From positions 87,620 to 151,619 of the forward strand of contig JALNLN010000001.1 of NCBI GenBank assembly GCA_023267855.1: a stretch of DNA of 64,000 nucleotides. Reading direction: 5' to 3'. The DNA comes from Candidatus Geocrenenecus dongiae. Its GTDB lineage: Archaea; Thermoproteota; Nitrososphaeria_A; Caldarchaeales; Wolframiiraptoraceae. Positions 29,101-38,185 of this stretch are shown here, piece by piece (within the stretch, counting starts at the first letter, position 1; the number at the start of each line of letters is the position of its first letter). The notes under the pieces were generated by a model, which worked only from the letters and a program-made list of their open reading frames with translations, was not told the origin of the DNA and made no database searches. Position numbers and translations under genes: made by a program.

Positions 29101-30270
29101 TTATGTCAAGGTTATGTATAGTATCGTGAGGGTTATGGTGAGAATAGATGCTGGAATTATTAGTTTATATGGTTTCGTTAATTCTGTTTTATAGTAATTC
29201 GCTGAAAGTACTAGACAAGCATGTGCAGGACTAACCATAGCTCCTGTGAATCCTCCTAGAAATCCTAGTATCAATCTATCTTCACTCTGTAGGAGTGGTA
29301 GTAGGGGTGGGAAAGCTAAAGCTATGTATGTAAACTCTACACCTGTACCTATAACTAAAGCTAACGGGATCGTAAAGATTGCTAGCTCAGCGTATGGGCC
29401 GAGAAGTTCTTTCAACGATAAAGCTACATTACTCTCTTCAATATACTTGCTGAATATGAATGAGAAGACTACTATTCCTATGAACGTTGGGTTGAACATA
29501 TATCTCAATCCGCTGACCATGTTTTTTAATCCTGGTTTATAGATTAGCATGAAGATGAGTATCGTTGCGAAGATCGCTACTACCAAGTTTACTTTCAGTA
29601 CTAGTGTTAATAATGCGATAGCTATAAAAGGCCATACATGAATTATCTTTTCAATCTTTTTCTCACCTACGTTAATGCTTCTCCAAGATCTTATTTCACG
29701 GTAACAAACAATTATCCCTGAAATCGTGGCCGCCAAAGTTATCGGGATATTCATTATTGTTACGTGACCCGCCGGGATACCTAGTATACCTGAAGCAAGT
29801 ATAACTCCTTGATAAAGTGGCCACGTAGTTATCCATATATGTCTAAACCAGTAATTGATGAATGTTTTAACATCAGGTTTTAGATTCATCTCTTGGTAAA
29901 GTGGATCAACTATAACGGCAGAGATATAAGCTCCGCCAGGCATCGGAAGCAATCCTATAACAGAAGGTGTTGCAAATGCTGCAAATCTAGGTCCAAGTCC
30001 TTCTAAGCCTTCTACCAATGATTTTGATACACTTGTAGAACTATAGAGGTCTGCTAAGAACATTGATAACATTAACGCTACGACAGTCTGGATCATCTGG
30101 AGATTGAAAGAATCTACTGTAGCTTTTACCATAGATTGATCTAACGTTAATGCACCGTAAAGTATTGCTCCTACCAGTAAAGATAAAGCGATGTTGATTT
30201 TTCTGAAAACCAATACTATTATCAAGGTTACAGAGATTAGCAAAGCATATGGAGAACTAAGTAAAGCCAT
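29101..30270 (-). CDS. DUF401 family membrane protein
   Basis: PSVIGLLPMPGGAYISAVIVDPLYQEMNLKPDVKTFINYWFRHIWITTWPLYQGVIL, GFLGGFTGAMVSPAHACLVLSANYY. Confidence 0.85.
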   Translation of the reverse strand: MALLSSPYALLISVTLIIVLVFRKINIALSLLVGAILYGALTLDQSMVKATVDSFNLQMIQTVVALMLSMFLADLYSSTSVSKSLVEGLEGLGPRFAAFATPSVIGLLPMPGGAYISAVIVDPLYQEMNLKPDVKTFINYWFRHIWITTWPLYQGVILASGILGIPAGHVTIMNIPITLAATISGIIVCYREIRSWRSINVGEKKIEKIIHVWPFIAIALLTLVLKVNLVVAIFATILIFMLIYKPGLKNMVSGLRYMFNPTFIGIVVFSFIFSKYIEESNVALSLKELLGPYAELAIFTIPLALVIGTGVEFTYIALAFPPLLPLLQSEDRLILGFLGGFTGAMVSPAHACLVLSANYYKTELTKPYKLIIPASILTITLTILYITLT

Positions 30271-30329
30271 TTAGGTCAGCACTATCTTTAAGGATTCTTT
30301 CTAATAAACTAAACTCTATAACGCTACCA

Positions 30330-31514
30330 TCACTCGTAAGAGTAATCTGTAAATGTCCATGAAGCTCTCTCAAGTATTATTTCTCTAAGTATCTTCTTTG
30401 AGTAATCTGGTTCTAGCTGAAGCATTAATGCAACAAGATGTTTGCAAAAGCTTAACGTATTCTTTACTTTAACCCAATCTGCACAATCATGGAAAATAAT
30501 CTTTCTTTCAACATCTATGAATACATTGTATTCTTTAATCTTGGCAGAAAGTGATGATGGAGATTTCTCTAATATCTCTATCTCCCGTCTACCTATCTCT
30601 TTACCTCTCTTAAATCTAGCTTCATCTGTTAGAAGTTTTAACATATCTTCAACGTTTTCAGGAATTTTTTCTGGAGGAATTATGATGGAAAGCTTAGGTT
30701 GTTCGAATACGTTTTTCTTTAAATTCTTTTCGACTTCTTCTAATGCCTTCCTCTGGCTAGGGGTTATTACTTCAAGTATCTCTAATACTTGTAGAGCATT
30801 ATGTACTGCGTATCCTTTAAAATGGTTATTGAAGTATCCGTAAACTTCTCTCGTCTCTTCTAACATCTTGGTTATCTTCGGCTTCCATTCACTAAGCTCC
30901 TCCCTACTATAATGATAGTAGTACCATGGGTTCCTGCCTCTTCCATGCCATCTTATATACGTGAAATCTGTTGTAATATGTAATTCAGGAGGTAGTAGTG
31001 GTTCATCAACTATGGTGTAGGCCACACTATATCTAGACAACATATTCATTACATCTTCTCTAATCCAAGAGTTATCTCTAAACTCAATAGAAAATCTGTA
31101 TCTTTCAGGTAGCTGTGAAAGAAATGTTTCGAGGAAATCTTTATGCTTGCTGTATTCGAAACTGGGTGGTAGCTGGATTAGTAAAGGGCCAAGCTTCCCA
31201 GCATTCTCCAGCGGCTTCACTAACTCTAGAAATCGGTGTAAGTCTTTTAAGACTCCTTTAGATACATCGAGCTTCTTCTCATGAGTTATAAGTGAAGGTA
31301 TCTTTGCTGTAAATACAAAGTTTCTAGGAGTATTTTGAGAGATCTTCTCCACGATCTTCATATCTGGATAGGAGTAGAAGGTTGAATCTATCTCAACTGT
31401 ATTAAAGATTTTACAGTATCTTTGAAGTTTATTCTCACCTGGCTTATAGAAAACTCCTTCCCAATCTTTATAACTCCACCCACTCGTCCCTATTCTAATC
31501 AATCTAGCATACAC
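30330..31514 (-). CDS. DUF72 protein with C-terminal SWIM-like zinc-finger segment
   Basis: RIGTSGWSYKDWEGVFYKPGENKLQRYCKIFNTVEIDSTFY (DUF72) plus IIFHDCADWVKVKNTLSFCKHLVALML. Confidence 0.8.
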   Translation of the reverse strand: MYARLIRIGTSGWSYKDWEGVFYKPGENKLQRYCKIFNTVEIDSTFYSYPDMKIVEKISQNTPRNFVFTAKIPSLITHEKKLDVSKGVLKDLHRFLELVKPLENAGKLGPLLIQLPPSFEYSKHKDFLETFLSQLPERYRFSIEFRDNSWIREDVMNMLSRYSVAYTIVDEPLLPPELHITTDFTYIRWHGRGRNPWYYYHYSREELSEWKPKITKMLEETREVYGYFNNHFKGYAVHNALQVLEILEVITPSQRKALEEVEKNLKKNVFEQPKLSIIIPPEKIPENVEDMLKLLTDEARFKRGKEIGRREIEILEKSPSSLSAKIKEYNVFIDVERKIIFHDCADWVKVKNTLSFCKHLVALMLQLEPDYSKKILREIILERASWTFTDYSYE

Positions 31515-31595
31515 TATAACTAACCAATAGGTCTCTATACATATAAACTCTAGATTAGTCTAGGATTATGGTAAGATTGGTGGGATGCTCTAAGT

Positions 31596-32525
31596 ATGGT
31601 TGAGATAATAGTTGGATGCGGGGGATGGCAATACTTTCAAGCTTTAAATGAAGATCCGCTAAGACTCTACTCTCTAGCATTCAAGTTTGTTGAGGTTAAT
31701 TCCACCTTCTACAATCTTCCAGATTTAGAGATAGCTTCTTCATGGAGGAAGAGAGTTCCAGAAGATTTCGAGTTCTCTATTAAAGCTAATAGGAAGATCA
31801 CACATTCAGAGAAGCTGCAGCCATCAAAAGAAGTTATTGATTTAATATTGAGACACATAGAGTTATGTAGGATTCTGAGATCCAGGATGCTTGTCTTCGA
31901 AACACCGAAGAACATCCATCTAAAAAATATAATCGTTAATCTTTCAAAGATTCTAGAAGATGTGGATACTGGAAACATTAGGATTCTAGTAGAACCTAGA
32001 TGTGGGTGGAGAATTGGAGATAGAGAAGTAGTACAGTTGTTTAAAGATCTTGGAGTAATCCCAGTTACAGATTACTCTAGAGAAGAACCCCCATACGATG
32101 ATAAAGAAATCTCCTATAGTAGGCTCTTCGGTAAAGGTGAACACAACGTATACCAGTTTACAGATGAAGATCTAAAGACTATCAAGGAGAGAGCTGAAAA
32201 GAGAAAATCCAAAAGAGTCTATCTAAGTTTCCACGGGATATCCATGTATCTAGATGCAGCTAGGATGGAGAGGTTCTTGAAGAAAGGTGAACTACCACCG
32301 GTTACATCAAAGTATGGTATAGACTCCCTTGAAGAAGTATTGAGAGACGCTGTTTTCCCCACAACGAAACAAGACCTCATAAAGAAACATGGATGGAAAC
32401 TTGTAGATATAGATAGAGATACCAGAGTTCCTGCAAGCGTTATCTTAAAACAACTAAGAAAAGATACGTATAGAAATTTGAGAGAATTAGTTGATGAGCT
32501 TAGAAGAAGATTTGAGAGAACTTAG
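31596..32525 (+). CDS. DUF72 protein with extra C-terminal domain
   Basis: IIVGCGGWQYFQALNEDPLRLYSLAFKFVEVNSTFYNLPD; C-terminal DLIKKHGWKLVDIDRDTRVPASVILKQLRKDTYRNLRELVDEL. Confidence 0.85.
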   Translation: MVEIIVGCGGWQYFQALNEDPLRLYSLAFKFVEVNSTFYNLPDLEIASSWRKRVPEDFEFSIKANRKITHSEKLQPSKEVIDLILRHIELCRILRSRMLVFETPKNIHLKNIIVNLSKILEDVDTGNIRILVEPRCGWRIGDREVVQLFKDLGVIPVTDYSREEPPYDDKEISYSRLFGKGEHNVYQFTDEDLKTIKERAEKRKSKRVYLSFHGISMYLDAARMERFLKKGELPPVTSKYGIDSLEEVLRDAVFPTTKQDLIKKHGWKLVDIDRDTRVPASVILKQLRKDTYRNLRELVDELRRRFERT

Positions 32526-32613
32526 TAGACTGTGATGATAAAAATCTTAAACCTTAATACAGATACGCATAAAATTTATCTATCGTTCTAGTAATCTTAT
32601 TCTTGAGGAAGAA

Positions 32614-33294
32614 ATGCAGAGTAGTGTTGAGAAAGGTGAGGTTAGATCTGGCTTAACGATTTCAGGAGCTTATGCAGATAAGCTTAGAAGAGTTCTATTT
32701 GCACAATTCATCCAGAAGATCAAATCTGGAGAGATAAGTAAAGAGGATGTTGCTAGAGCTTCAAGAGAGCTTAACACCTTCCTCTACCATCTACTTGTCG
32801 AGAAACTTAAACTCGAGAAAGATGATGTTGTTAGAATTACCGTTAAGTATGAATTACAAGATCGGGAGATCAAGTGGGATTATGAAAACTTGAAGATAGA
32901 CGCTTACAGGAAGATCCCTCAAAGTGAAGTCAGTAAGATAATAGCTGAAACAGTGAAACATGTTAAAGAAGTTATAGAGGGTAAACATGTTATAGAAGAA
33001 GTTGGTAAAACAATTACAGGAGATACTTTATACAAAATCAGACTTGGAGGTGTAGATATAGGTGTCCTCGAAGTCATAGGGCTTGATGATGAAGTGATAG
33101 TCAAAGGAGCATTAACATCTCCAGATACAGTTATTATAGAGAAAGCTAGAATAGGGATAGGTGGTAAAGAAGTTTCCGAAGTCTTGCTGGAGAAAATAAA
33201 CGAGCTAGCTGAGAAAGGTAGAAAAGTTTCTAGGCAAGAAGCTGAAGAGACTATAAAATTCTTCTTATCTAAAGTTAAAACCACGATCGCCTAG
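32614..33294 (+). CDS. DUF2258 family protein
   Basis: LTISGAYADKLRRVLFAQFIQKIKSGEISKEDVARASRELNTFLYHLLVEKLKLEKDDVVRI. Confidence 0.75.
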   Translation: MQSSVEKGEVRSGLTISGAYADKLRRVLFAQFIQKIKSGEISKEDVARASRELNTFLYHLLVEKLKLEKDDVVRITVKYELQDREIKWDYENLKIDAYRKIPQSEVSKIIAETVKHVKEVIEGKHVIEEVGKTITGDTLYKIRLGGVDIGVLEVIGLDDEVIVKGALTSPDTVIIEKARIGIGGKEVSEVLLEKINELAEKGRKVSRQEAEETIKFFLSKVKTTIA

Positions 33295-33356
33295 AATGAA
33301 TATAGTGATGTGAAAACTACTACATAGATCGTGAGAACGATATTTTAAACGATAGC

Positions 33357-33836
33357 CTACTTGACTATGTAGAGATATATCTTGTGGTATCTACCATCTT
33401 CCATAGACTTGACTAGATAAACTTCATCAGGTCTGATTCCCGGAATTCTATAATCGTGGCTAACTATTCTAGATCCTCTCTTTAAAGATAGAAGTCTCGG
33501 TTTAAGTTCTCTAAGATTTTCTGGTAGAAGGTATAATGTAACTATATCTGCTTCTGAGAAATCGTATGTGTAGAAGTTTTTTCTTAAAATCTTGATATTC
33601 TTTAACCCGGTAGAAGATATCTTTCTCTGAATAAATTCTATGAGTCTTGGATTTATTTCTACTCCGATTGCTCTACATCCATAATCTCTTGCAGCTGAGA
33701 AAAGTATTCTACCATCTCCTGCACCTAGATCTACAAGTATTTCATCTTTCTTTGGATCAACTATAGATAACATTTTACTAACGACGTCAAGTGGAGATGG
33801 AACGAAAGGTGGATTCTTCTTCTCCACCACCGCCAT
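33357..33836 (-). CDS. SAM-dependent methyltransferase
   Basis: PKKDEILVDLGAGDGRILFSAARDYGCRAIGVEINPRLIEF, class I MTase motif I. Confidence 0.88.
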   Translation of the reverse strand: MAVVEKKNPPFVPSPLDVVSKMLSIVDPKKDEILVDLGAGDGRILFSAARDYGCRAIGVEINPRLIEFIQRKISSTGLKNIKILRKNFYTYDFSEADIVTLYLLPENLRELKPRLLSLKRGSRIVSHDYRIPGIRPDEVYLVKSMEDGRYHKIYLYIVK

Positions 33837-33892
33837 CTCCAGAAGTTTAATTCTAGAGATGTTTAATATAAAGATCTTGATGTTTCCAGATA

Positions 33893-34909
33893 ATGCTTTT
33901 AGGCTGGCTTCTTATATCTCGATATAAGTTGTTTAGGATACTGGAGAATGTTGAGAGGGCTTTAGTTATTGGCATAGGTGGAGGTGGAGATATCTTTACC
34001 ACGATTCCCACTAGAAACTTCTTGAAGAATCTTGGAATAAAGGTTTACGTAGGATCTGCTTTGTGGGAGCGGTTTGTGGTAGATCCTTATCCAGGACCTA
34101 GACCTCTAGAACAACTAACAAATATCGAGAGATTAACAACTACGACATGTCTAGCTGGAGGGAGAACAGTTACCGTAGACGGTGTTAAACTTCAAGCATC
34201 CTATCTTTCAGAGAGGATTGGTGAAGAAGTTTTACTCATAGATATAACGAAAGGTGTAGATGCTATTGTTGAAGGTTTGAGTAGTACATGTTCCATCCTT
34301 GACATAGATTTAGTAGTGGGTATAGATGGAGGTGGAGACGTACTTGCAAGAGGTAGAGAACCCAACTTAAGATCACCACTCTGCGATTCAATAATGCTGG
34401 CTTCTTTAAGAAAACTAAGAAAGAAGAATTTCATAGGAGTATTTGCACCTTCATGTGATGGTGAGTTATCTCTAGAAGAAGTATTAAACTATCTTTCAGA
34501 TATAGCTATGAAGGGTGGATTGCTGGGAGCATATGGGATGAGCCGTGAAGACGTAGAAGAATTAGAAAAGCTTGTAGAGAACATGCCTACAGAAGTTAGT
34601 AAGCTAGCTTTAATGGGTGCTAAAGGTTATAGAGGTGAAGTTGGGATAAGAGAAGGTATATGGAAGGTAAATCTATCCGTAATCTCTACTCTAACATTCT
34701 ATTTAGATACTGTGATTACGTATGATTTGAGCCCTCTAGCTCAGGCAGTCTCATCTACACACAATATATATGAAGCAAATGAAAGATTACATGAAATTGG
34801 CGTGAAGACAGAATTAGACATAGAACTAGAAGCACATAGAAGAGGGGCTAGATCATACTTAGAACTCTTCAAAAACAAATCTTCCACACAACATAATAAT
34901 GTTCTATAG
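33893..34909 (+). CDS. DUF1152 family protein
   Basis: ALVIGIGGGGDIFTTIPTRNFLKNLGIKVYVGSALWERFVVDPYPGPRPLEQL. Confidence 0.88.
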   Translation: MLLGWLLISRYKLFRILENVERALVIGIGGGGDIFTTIPTRNFLKNLGIKVYVGSALWERFVVDPYPGPRPLEQLTNIERLTTTTCLAGGRTVTVDGVKLQASYLSERIGEEVLLIDITKGVDAIVEGLSSTCSILDIDLVVGIDGGGDVLARGREPNLRSPLCDSIMLASLRKLRKKNFIGVFAPSCDGELSLEEVLNYLSDIAMKGGLLGAYGMSREDVEELEKLVENMPTEVSKLALMGAKGYRGEVGIREGIWKVNLSVISTLTFYLDTVITYDLSPLAQAVSSTHNIYEANERLHEIGVKTELDIELEAHRRGARSYLELFKNKSSTQHNNVL

Positions 34910-34912
34910 TTT

Positions 34913-35779
34913 TTGAGAGGTTTACTTATGAATAAGATTCTATGCATTCTTTCAATAATTCTCGCAGCCGTTATGTGGGGATCGAATGGTGTATTCGTAA
35001 ACATGGTCCCTCTTGAAGGTCATGTCATAGCTGCTTACAGAACTCTCTTCGCTATAGTAAGTATGAGTCCGATAATCTTCTTAACATCTATGAAGAGTTT
35101 TCTAAAAGCTTTGAATAAATGGAAGATAATTTTGATGAATGGTTTAGTGAATGCTCTTGGATGGGCGTCTCTCTTCACATCTATGAAGCTCGTACCGATA
35201 GCATACTCCGTATTCTTGAATAATCTCGGTCCAGTAATCTCCACTGTACTCACACCTTTTATCTTGAAGGAAAAGATAAAGAAGCATACTTCTCTATCTC
35301 TATCTTTAGCTATTCTCGGAGTATTCTTAATACTCTACAGAGAACTGAAACCTGAGTCTCTAAACTTTCTTGGCATACTCTTCGGAATCTGTTCAGGTGT
35401 ATGTTACGGTCTCTTCATAATCTTCTCGAAGATTGTTAGAGAAGATACTCCAAGTCTTATTCTTGCATATGGAACTTATCTTACGACGAGCATATTCATT
35501 CTCCCATTAGCTTTAACGGAGATTACTAATATCAATCTAGAAGCCTACACATTCTTAATACTACTGTACATGGGAGTTGTGAATACAACCATAGCTGTAA
35601 CACTCTACTTCTATGGACTTGGATTTATAGAAGTTCAGAAAGTAGCTGTGCTAACCTATTTCGAACCACTTTCTGCAACAATACTGGGTACGATATTCCT
35701 ATCTCAAACACCATCTATAGAAGCATTAATAGGAGGAGCACTAATACTTACCGCAGGATACATTACATCAAGATATTAA
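34913..35779 (+). CDS. EamA/DMT superfamily transporter
   Basis: About 10 TM; AAVMWGSNGVFVNMVPLEGHVIAAYRTLFAI; LTYFEPLSATILGTIFL. Confidence 0.88.
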   Translation: MRGLLMNKILCILSIILAAVMWGSNGVFVNMVPLEGHVIAAYRTLFAIVSMSPIIFLTSMKSFLKALNKWKIILMNGLVNALGWASLFTSMKLVPIAYSVFLNNLGPVISTVLTPFILKEKIKKHTSLSLSLAILGVFLILYRELKPESLNFLGILFGICSGVCYGLFIIFSKIVREDTPSLILAYGTYLTTSIFILPLALTEITNINLEAYTFLILLYMGVVNTTIAVTLYFYGLGFIEVQKVAVLTYFEPLSATILGTIFLSQTPSIEALIGGALILTAGYITSRY

Positions 35780-35830
35780 GAAATATCGAGAAATTACGGA
35801 AAGTTTTTATCTAGTTCTTAGGAAGCTACT

Positions 35831-37093
35831 TTGGGGAGATTTGTATTGAATAAGGTTTACATAATTCTCGGAGTAGTTCTAGTAGCGCTTATCCTAACAT
35901 CAAGCTTACTACTAGTTACCTATCAATCGCTAAACATTTACAGAGAGATGTTGACATCGATCGAGAAAAAGATTTCAGATATTTCAAATGAAACCCGTAT
36001 CCTAACATTAAGAATCTCTGAGTATCAAGCTAAGCTGAAAGATCTAGAAGAAAAATTATCCTCAATATCTTCTGTAAACAAAACATATGGAATTGTAATG
36101 TATGAGAATGTTACTGCTCCAGAGAAGGTTTACGAGAAGGTTAAGAATTCGGTGGTCTTCGTTAGGTGTAGAACTATTGTCCAAACAATTTTTGGGAGAA
36201 CGTATTCTACATCTGAAGGATCTGGATTCGTATACAGTGAAGATGGTTACATAATAACAAACTACCACGTTGTAGAAGGAGCAGTAGAAGTACAAGTATT
36301 CTTTATAGATAAGAGTGCTTATAAAGCAGATATAATAGGAACAGACCCATACGGAGACATAGCGGTATTAAAGTTGAAAGATCTAGATAGAAAACTTGAA
36401 CCGTTGATTCTAGGAGATTCATCAAAACTTAGAGTTGGTCAACCTGTCATAGCTATAGGGAACCCATTCGGGTTAACGGCTTCTCTAACTACAGGTGTTG
36501 TAAGTCAGCTTGGAAGATTGCTTGAAAGCCCTGGTGGTAGGTATATACCAAATGTTATACAATTTGATGCTGCTGTAAATCCTGGGAATAGTGGTGGTCC
36601 ACTACTTGATTATTCAGGTAAAGTTATTGGAATAACTACTGCTATCGCTACAACTACTGGAGAATTTGCTGGAATAGGTTTCGCCATACCATCAAATCTT
36701 GTTAAGAAAGCCGTGGAATCTATTATATCCACTGGAAAATATGAACATCCATGGATGGGTATAGGTGGAGTAGATGTAGATATGGAGATAGCTCAATTAA
36801 TGAATTTGAAGAATGCTTATGGATTCCTTATAACGACCATTGCTAAAGACAGTCCCGCAGATAAAGCTGGTTTGAAAGCAGGAACAACTAGAACTACACT
36901 ATCCGATGGTAGAGTAATAAATATTGGTGGAGATGTAATCATAGGAATAGATGATGTAACGGTATTCGGGTTAGCAGATCTACTAGCTTATCTTGAAGAG
37001 TACAAGAGACCTGGAGATACAGTAACATTAAAGATAATTCGAAGCGGAGCTGAACTAGAAGTAAAATTAACTTTAGGATCAATCTCTGCATAA
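35831..37093 (+). CDS. Membrane-anchored HtrA/DegP-like serine protease (S1C) with PDZ
   Basis: N-terminal TM and coiled coil; triad ITNYHVVEG / DPYGDIAVLKL / NPGNSGGPLLD; PDZ DSPADKAGLKAG. Confidence 0.93.
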   Translation: MGRFVLNKVYIILGVVLVALILTSSLLLVTYQSLNIYREMLTSIEKKISDISNETRILTLRISEYQAKLKDLEEKLSSISSVNKTYGIVMYENVTAPEKVYEKVKNSVVFVRCRTIVQTIFGRTYSTSEGSGFVYSEDGYIITNYHVVEGAVEVQVFFIDKSAYKADIIGTDPYGDIAVLKLKDLDRKLEPLILGDSSKLRVGQPVIAIGNPFGLTASLTTGVVSQLGRLLESPGGRYIPNVIQFDAAVNPGNSGGPLLDYSGKVIGITTAIATTTGEFAGIGFAIPSNLVKKAVESIISTGKYEHPWMGIGGVDVDMEIAQLMNLKNAYGFLITTIAKDSPADKAGLKAGTTRTTLSDGRVINIGGDVIIGIDDVTVFGLADLLAYLEEYKRPGDTVTLKIIRSGAELEVKLTLGSISA

Positions 37094-37218
37094 CATAACT
37101 CCATGCAAGAGTAAGCCTAGCCTATGGCCAAGATCAGCTAAGAGATGCTAATACAAGTTTGCATTCATGGCCACACGATATCTACGTTAAATTTTAGCTA
37201 CACGCTATAGGTCTAGAT

Positions 37219-37962
37219 ATGGGTCAAGATAGGTTCATCATGGATATTGAAAACGTAGTTAGAAGAATCTTGTTGAAATATGGTGAGAAAGTAGGTAGAG
37301 GTGTCGATAAGTTAAAAGATAAGCTAGTGGAACTACATCAGACGAATAGAGTTAAGATAAATCACTCGGTAATGGAGATTGTTCTAGGAGCATACATGTT
37401 AAGTCAAGGCTATAATGTAGATGTTGAAGTACCTGTTGGAGATAACTTAATAGCAGACATGATTGCATGGAAAGGTGGTAGAAAGATAGTAATAGAGATA
37501 GAGACAGGCTTCACGTCTCCTGAAAATGCATTAGATCCGCAAGCGTATCTTACAGCTAGAACGATAAGTAAAGTTGCTAGATATGGAAAATATGCAGACA
37601 CATTCTCCTTCGGAACCCCAAACCACAACATTCTTCCAATACCAACACCACTACTAAAACCTCCAAGTAAAAGATTGGAAAAAGAACTCCTCTTAATGAA
37701 GAAACTATGCGACCTATACTACTCTAACCCACCAATAACAATAGAAGATATAACCAACGCACAGATAAAAACAATCTACATACTCAACATAGATACACTA
37801 GAAATAAAAGAAGAAAAACCAAGAAAATACCTCCAAACAAAACTAAAAACAATGACACCGACAATAAAAATAATTGAAAAATATTTAGAGTGGAGCCAGC
37901 ATTCGGAGCAGGCAGGACCAGTAAGTATGCAACCCCACGACCACCAGGTTGCATCCCCCTGA
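37219..37962 (+). CDS. Hypothetical protein with PD-(D/E)XK-like core; 3' end runs into a structured RNA candidate
   Basis: IADMIAWKGGRKIVIEIETGF; last ~23 residues (WSQHSEQAGPVSMQPHDHQVASP) lie over the inverted-repeat-rich RNA element. Confidence 0.6.
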   Translation: MGQDRFIMDIENVVRRILLKYGEKVGRGVDKLKDKLVELHQTNRVKINHSVMEIVLGAYMLSQGYNVDVEVPVGDNLIADMIAWKGGRKIVIEIETGFTSPENALDPQAYLTARTISKVARYGKYADTFSFGTPNHNILPIPTPLLKPPSKRLEKELLLMKKLCDLYYSNPPITIEDITNAQIKTIYILNIDTLEIKEEKPRKYLQTKLKTMTPTIKIIEKYLEWSQHSEQAGPVSMQPHDHQVASP

Positions 37963-38103
37963 ATCCCACCTACACCCTAACTCGTTTTCCGCCTTTTCGG
38001 CGGGGTCGTGAAGTTAAGGTGTAGGTCCGTTGAAGGTACGTAAACTGAGGCTCCCCCCAGCTTACTTCCCTTCAACGTGCTTGCCCCTTTTCCTGCTGGC
38101 TCC
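37892..38103 (-). ncRNA. Candidate structured non-coding RNA, class unknown
   Basis: GC-rich island. Closing stem 37892-37901/38094-38103 (10 bp perfect), nested helices 38028-38036/38069-38077, 38040-38050/38055-38065 (GGAG loop on minus strand), 37968-37982/38012-38026, 37989-37993/37999-38003 (GAAAA loop on minus strand), 37927-37934/37947-37954, and a 7-bp loop pseudoknot 37936-37942/38004-38010. Confidence 0.75.
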
Positions 38104-38185
38104 GTATTTTACTAGATTTGGGGGGTTGATAAGATTTTCGTTCTTAAGTTTTTCTAGTAATACCTTTATATTGGCTGTGGTTTTT

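Noticed and set aside
37094-37218. tggcca...tggcca repeats and ccatgcaa/ttgcat segments between htrA and the nuclease-like ORF
   Set aside because: Short palindromic words only; no extended helix or RNA box motifs.
37892-38103. Assignment of the structured RNA as SRP RNA on the basis of plus-strand 'cggagcagg' and 'gaccaccaggttgc' resembling SRP words
   Set aside because: Order and spacing do not match SRP helices 6/8, the GGAAG tetraloop context is absent, and wobble pairing favours the opposite strand.
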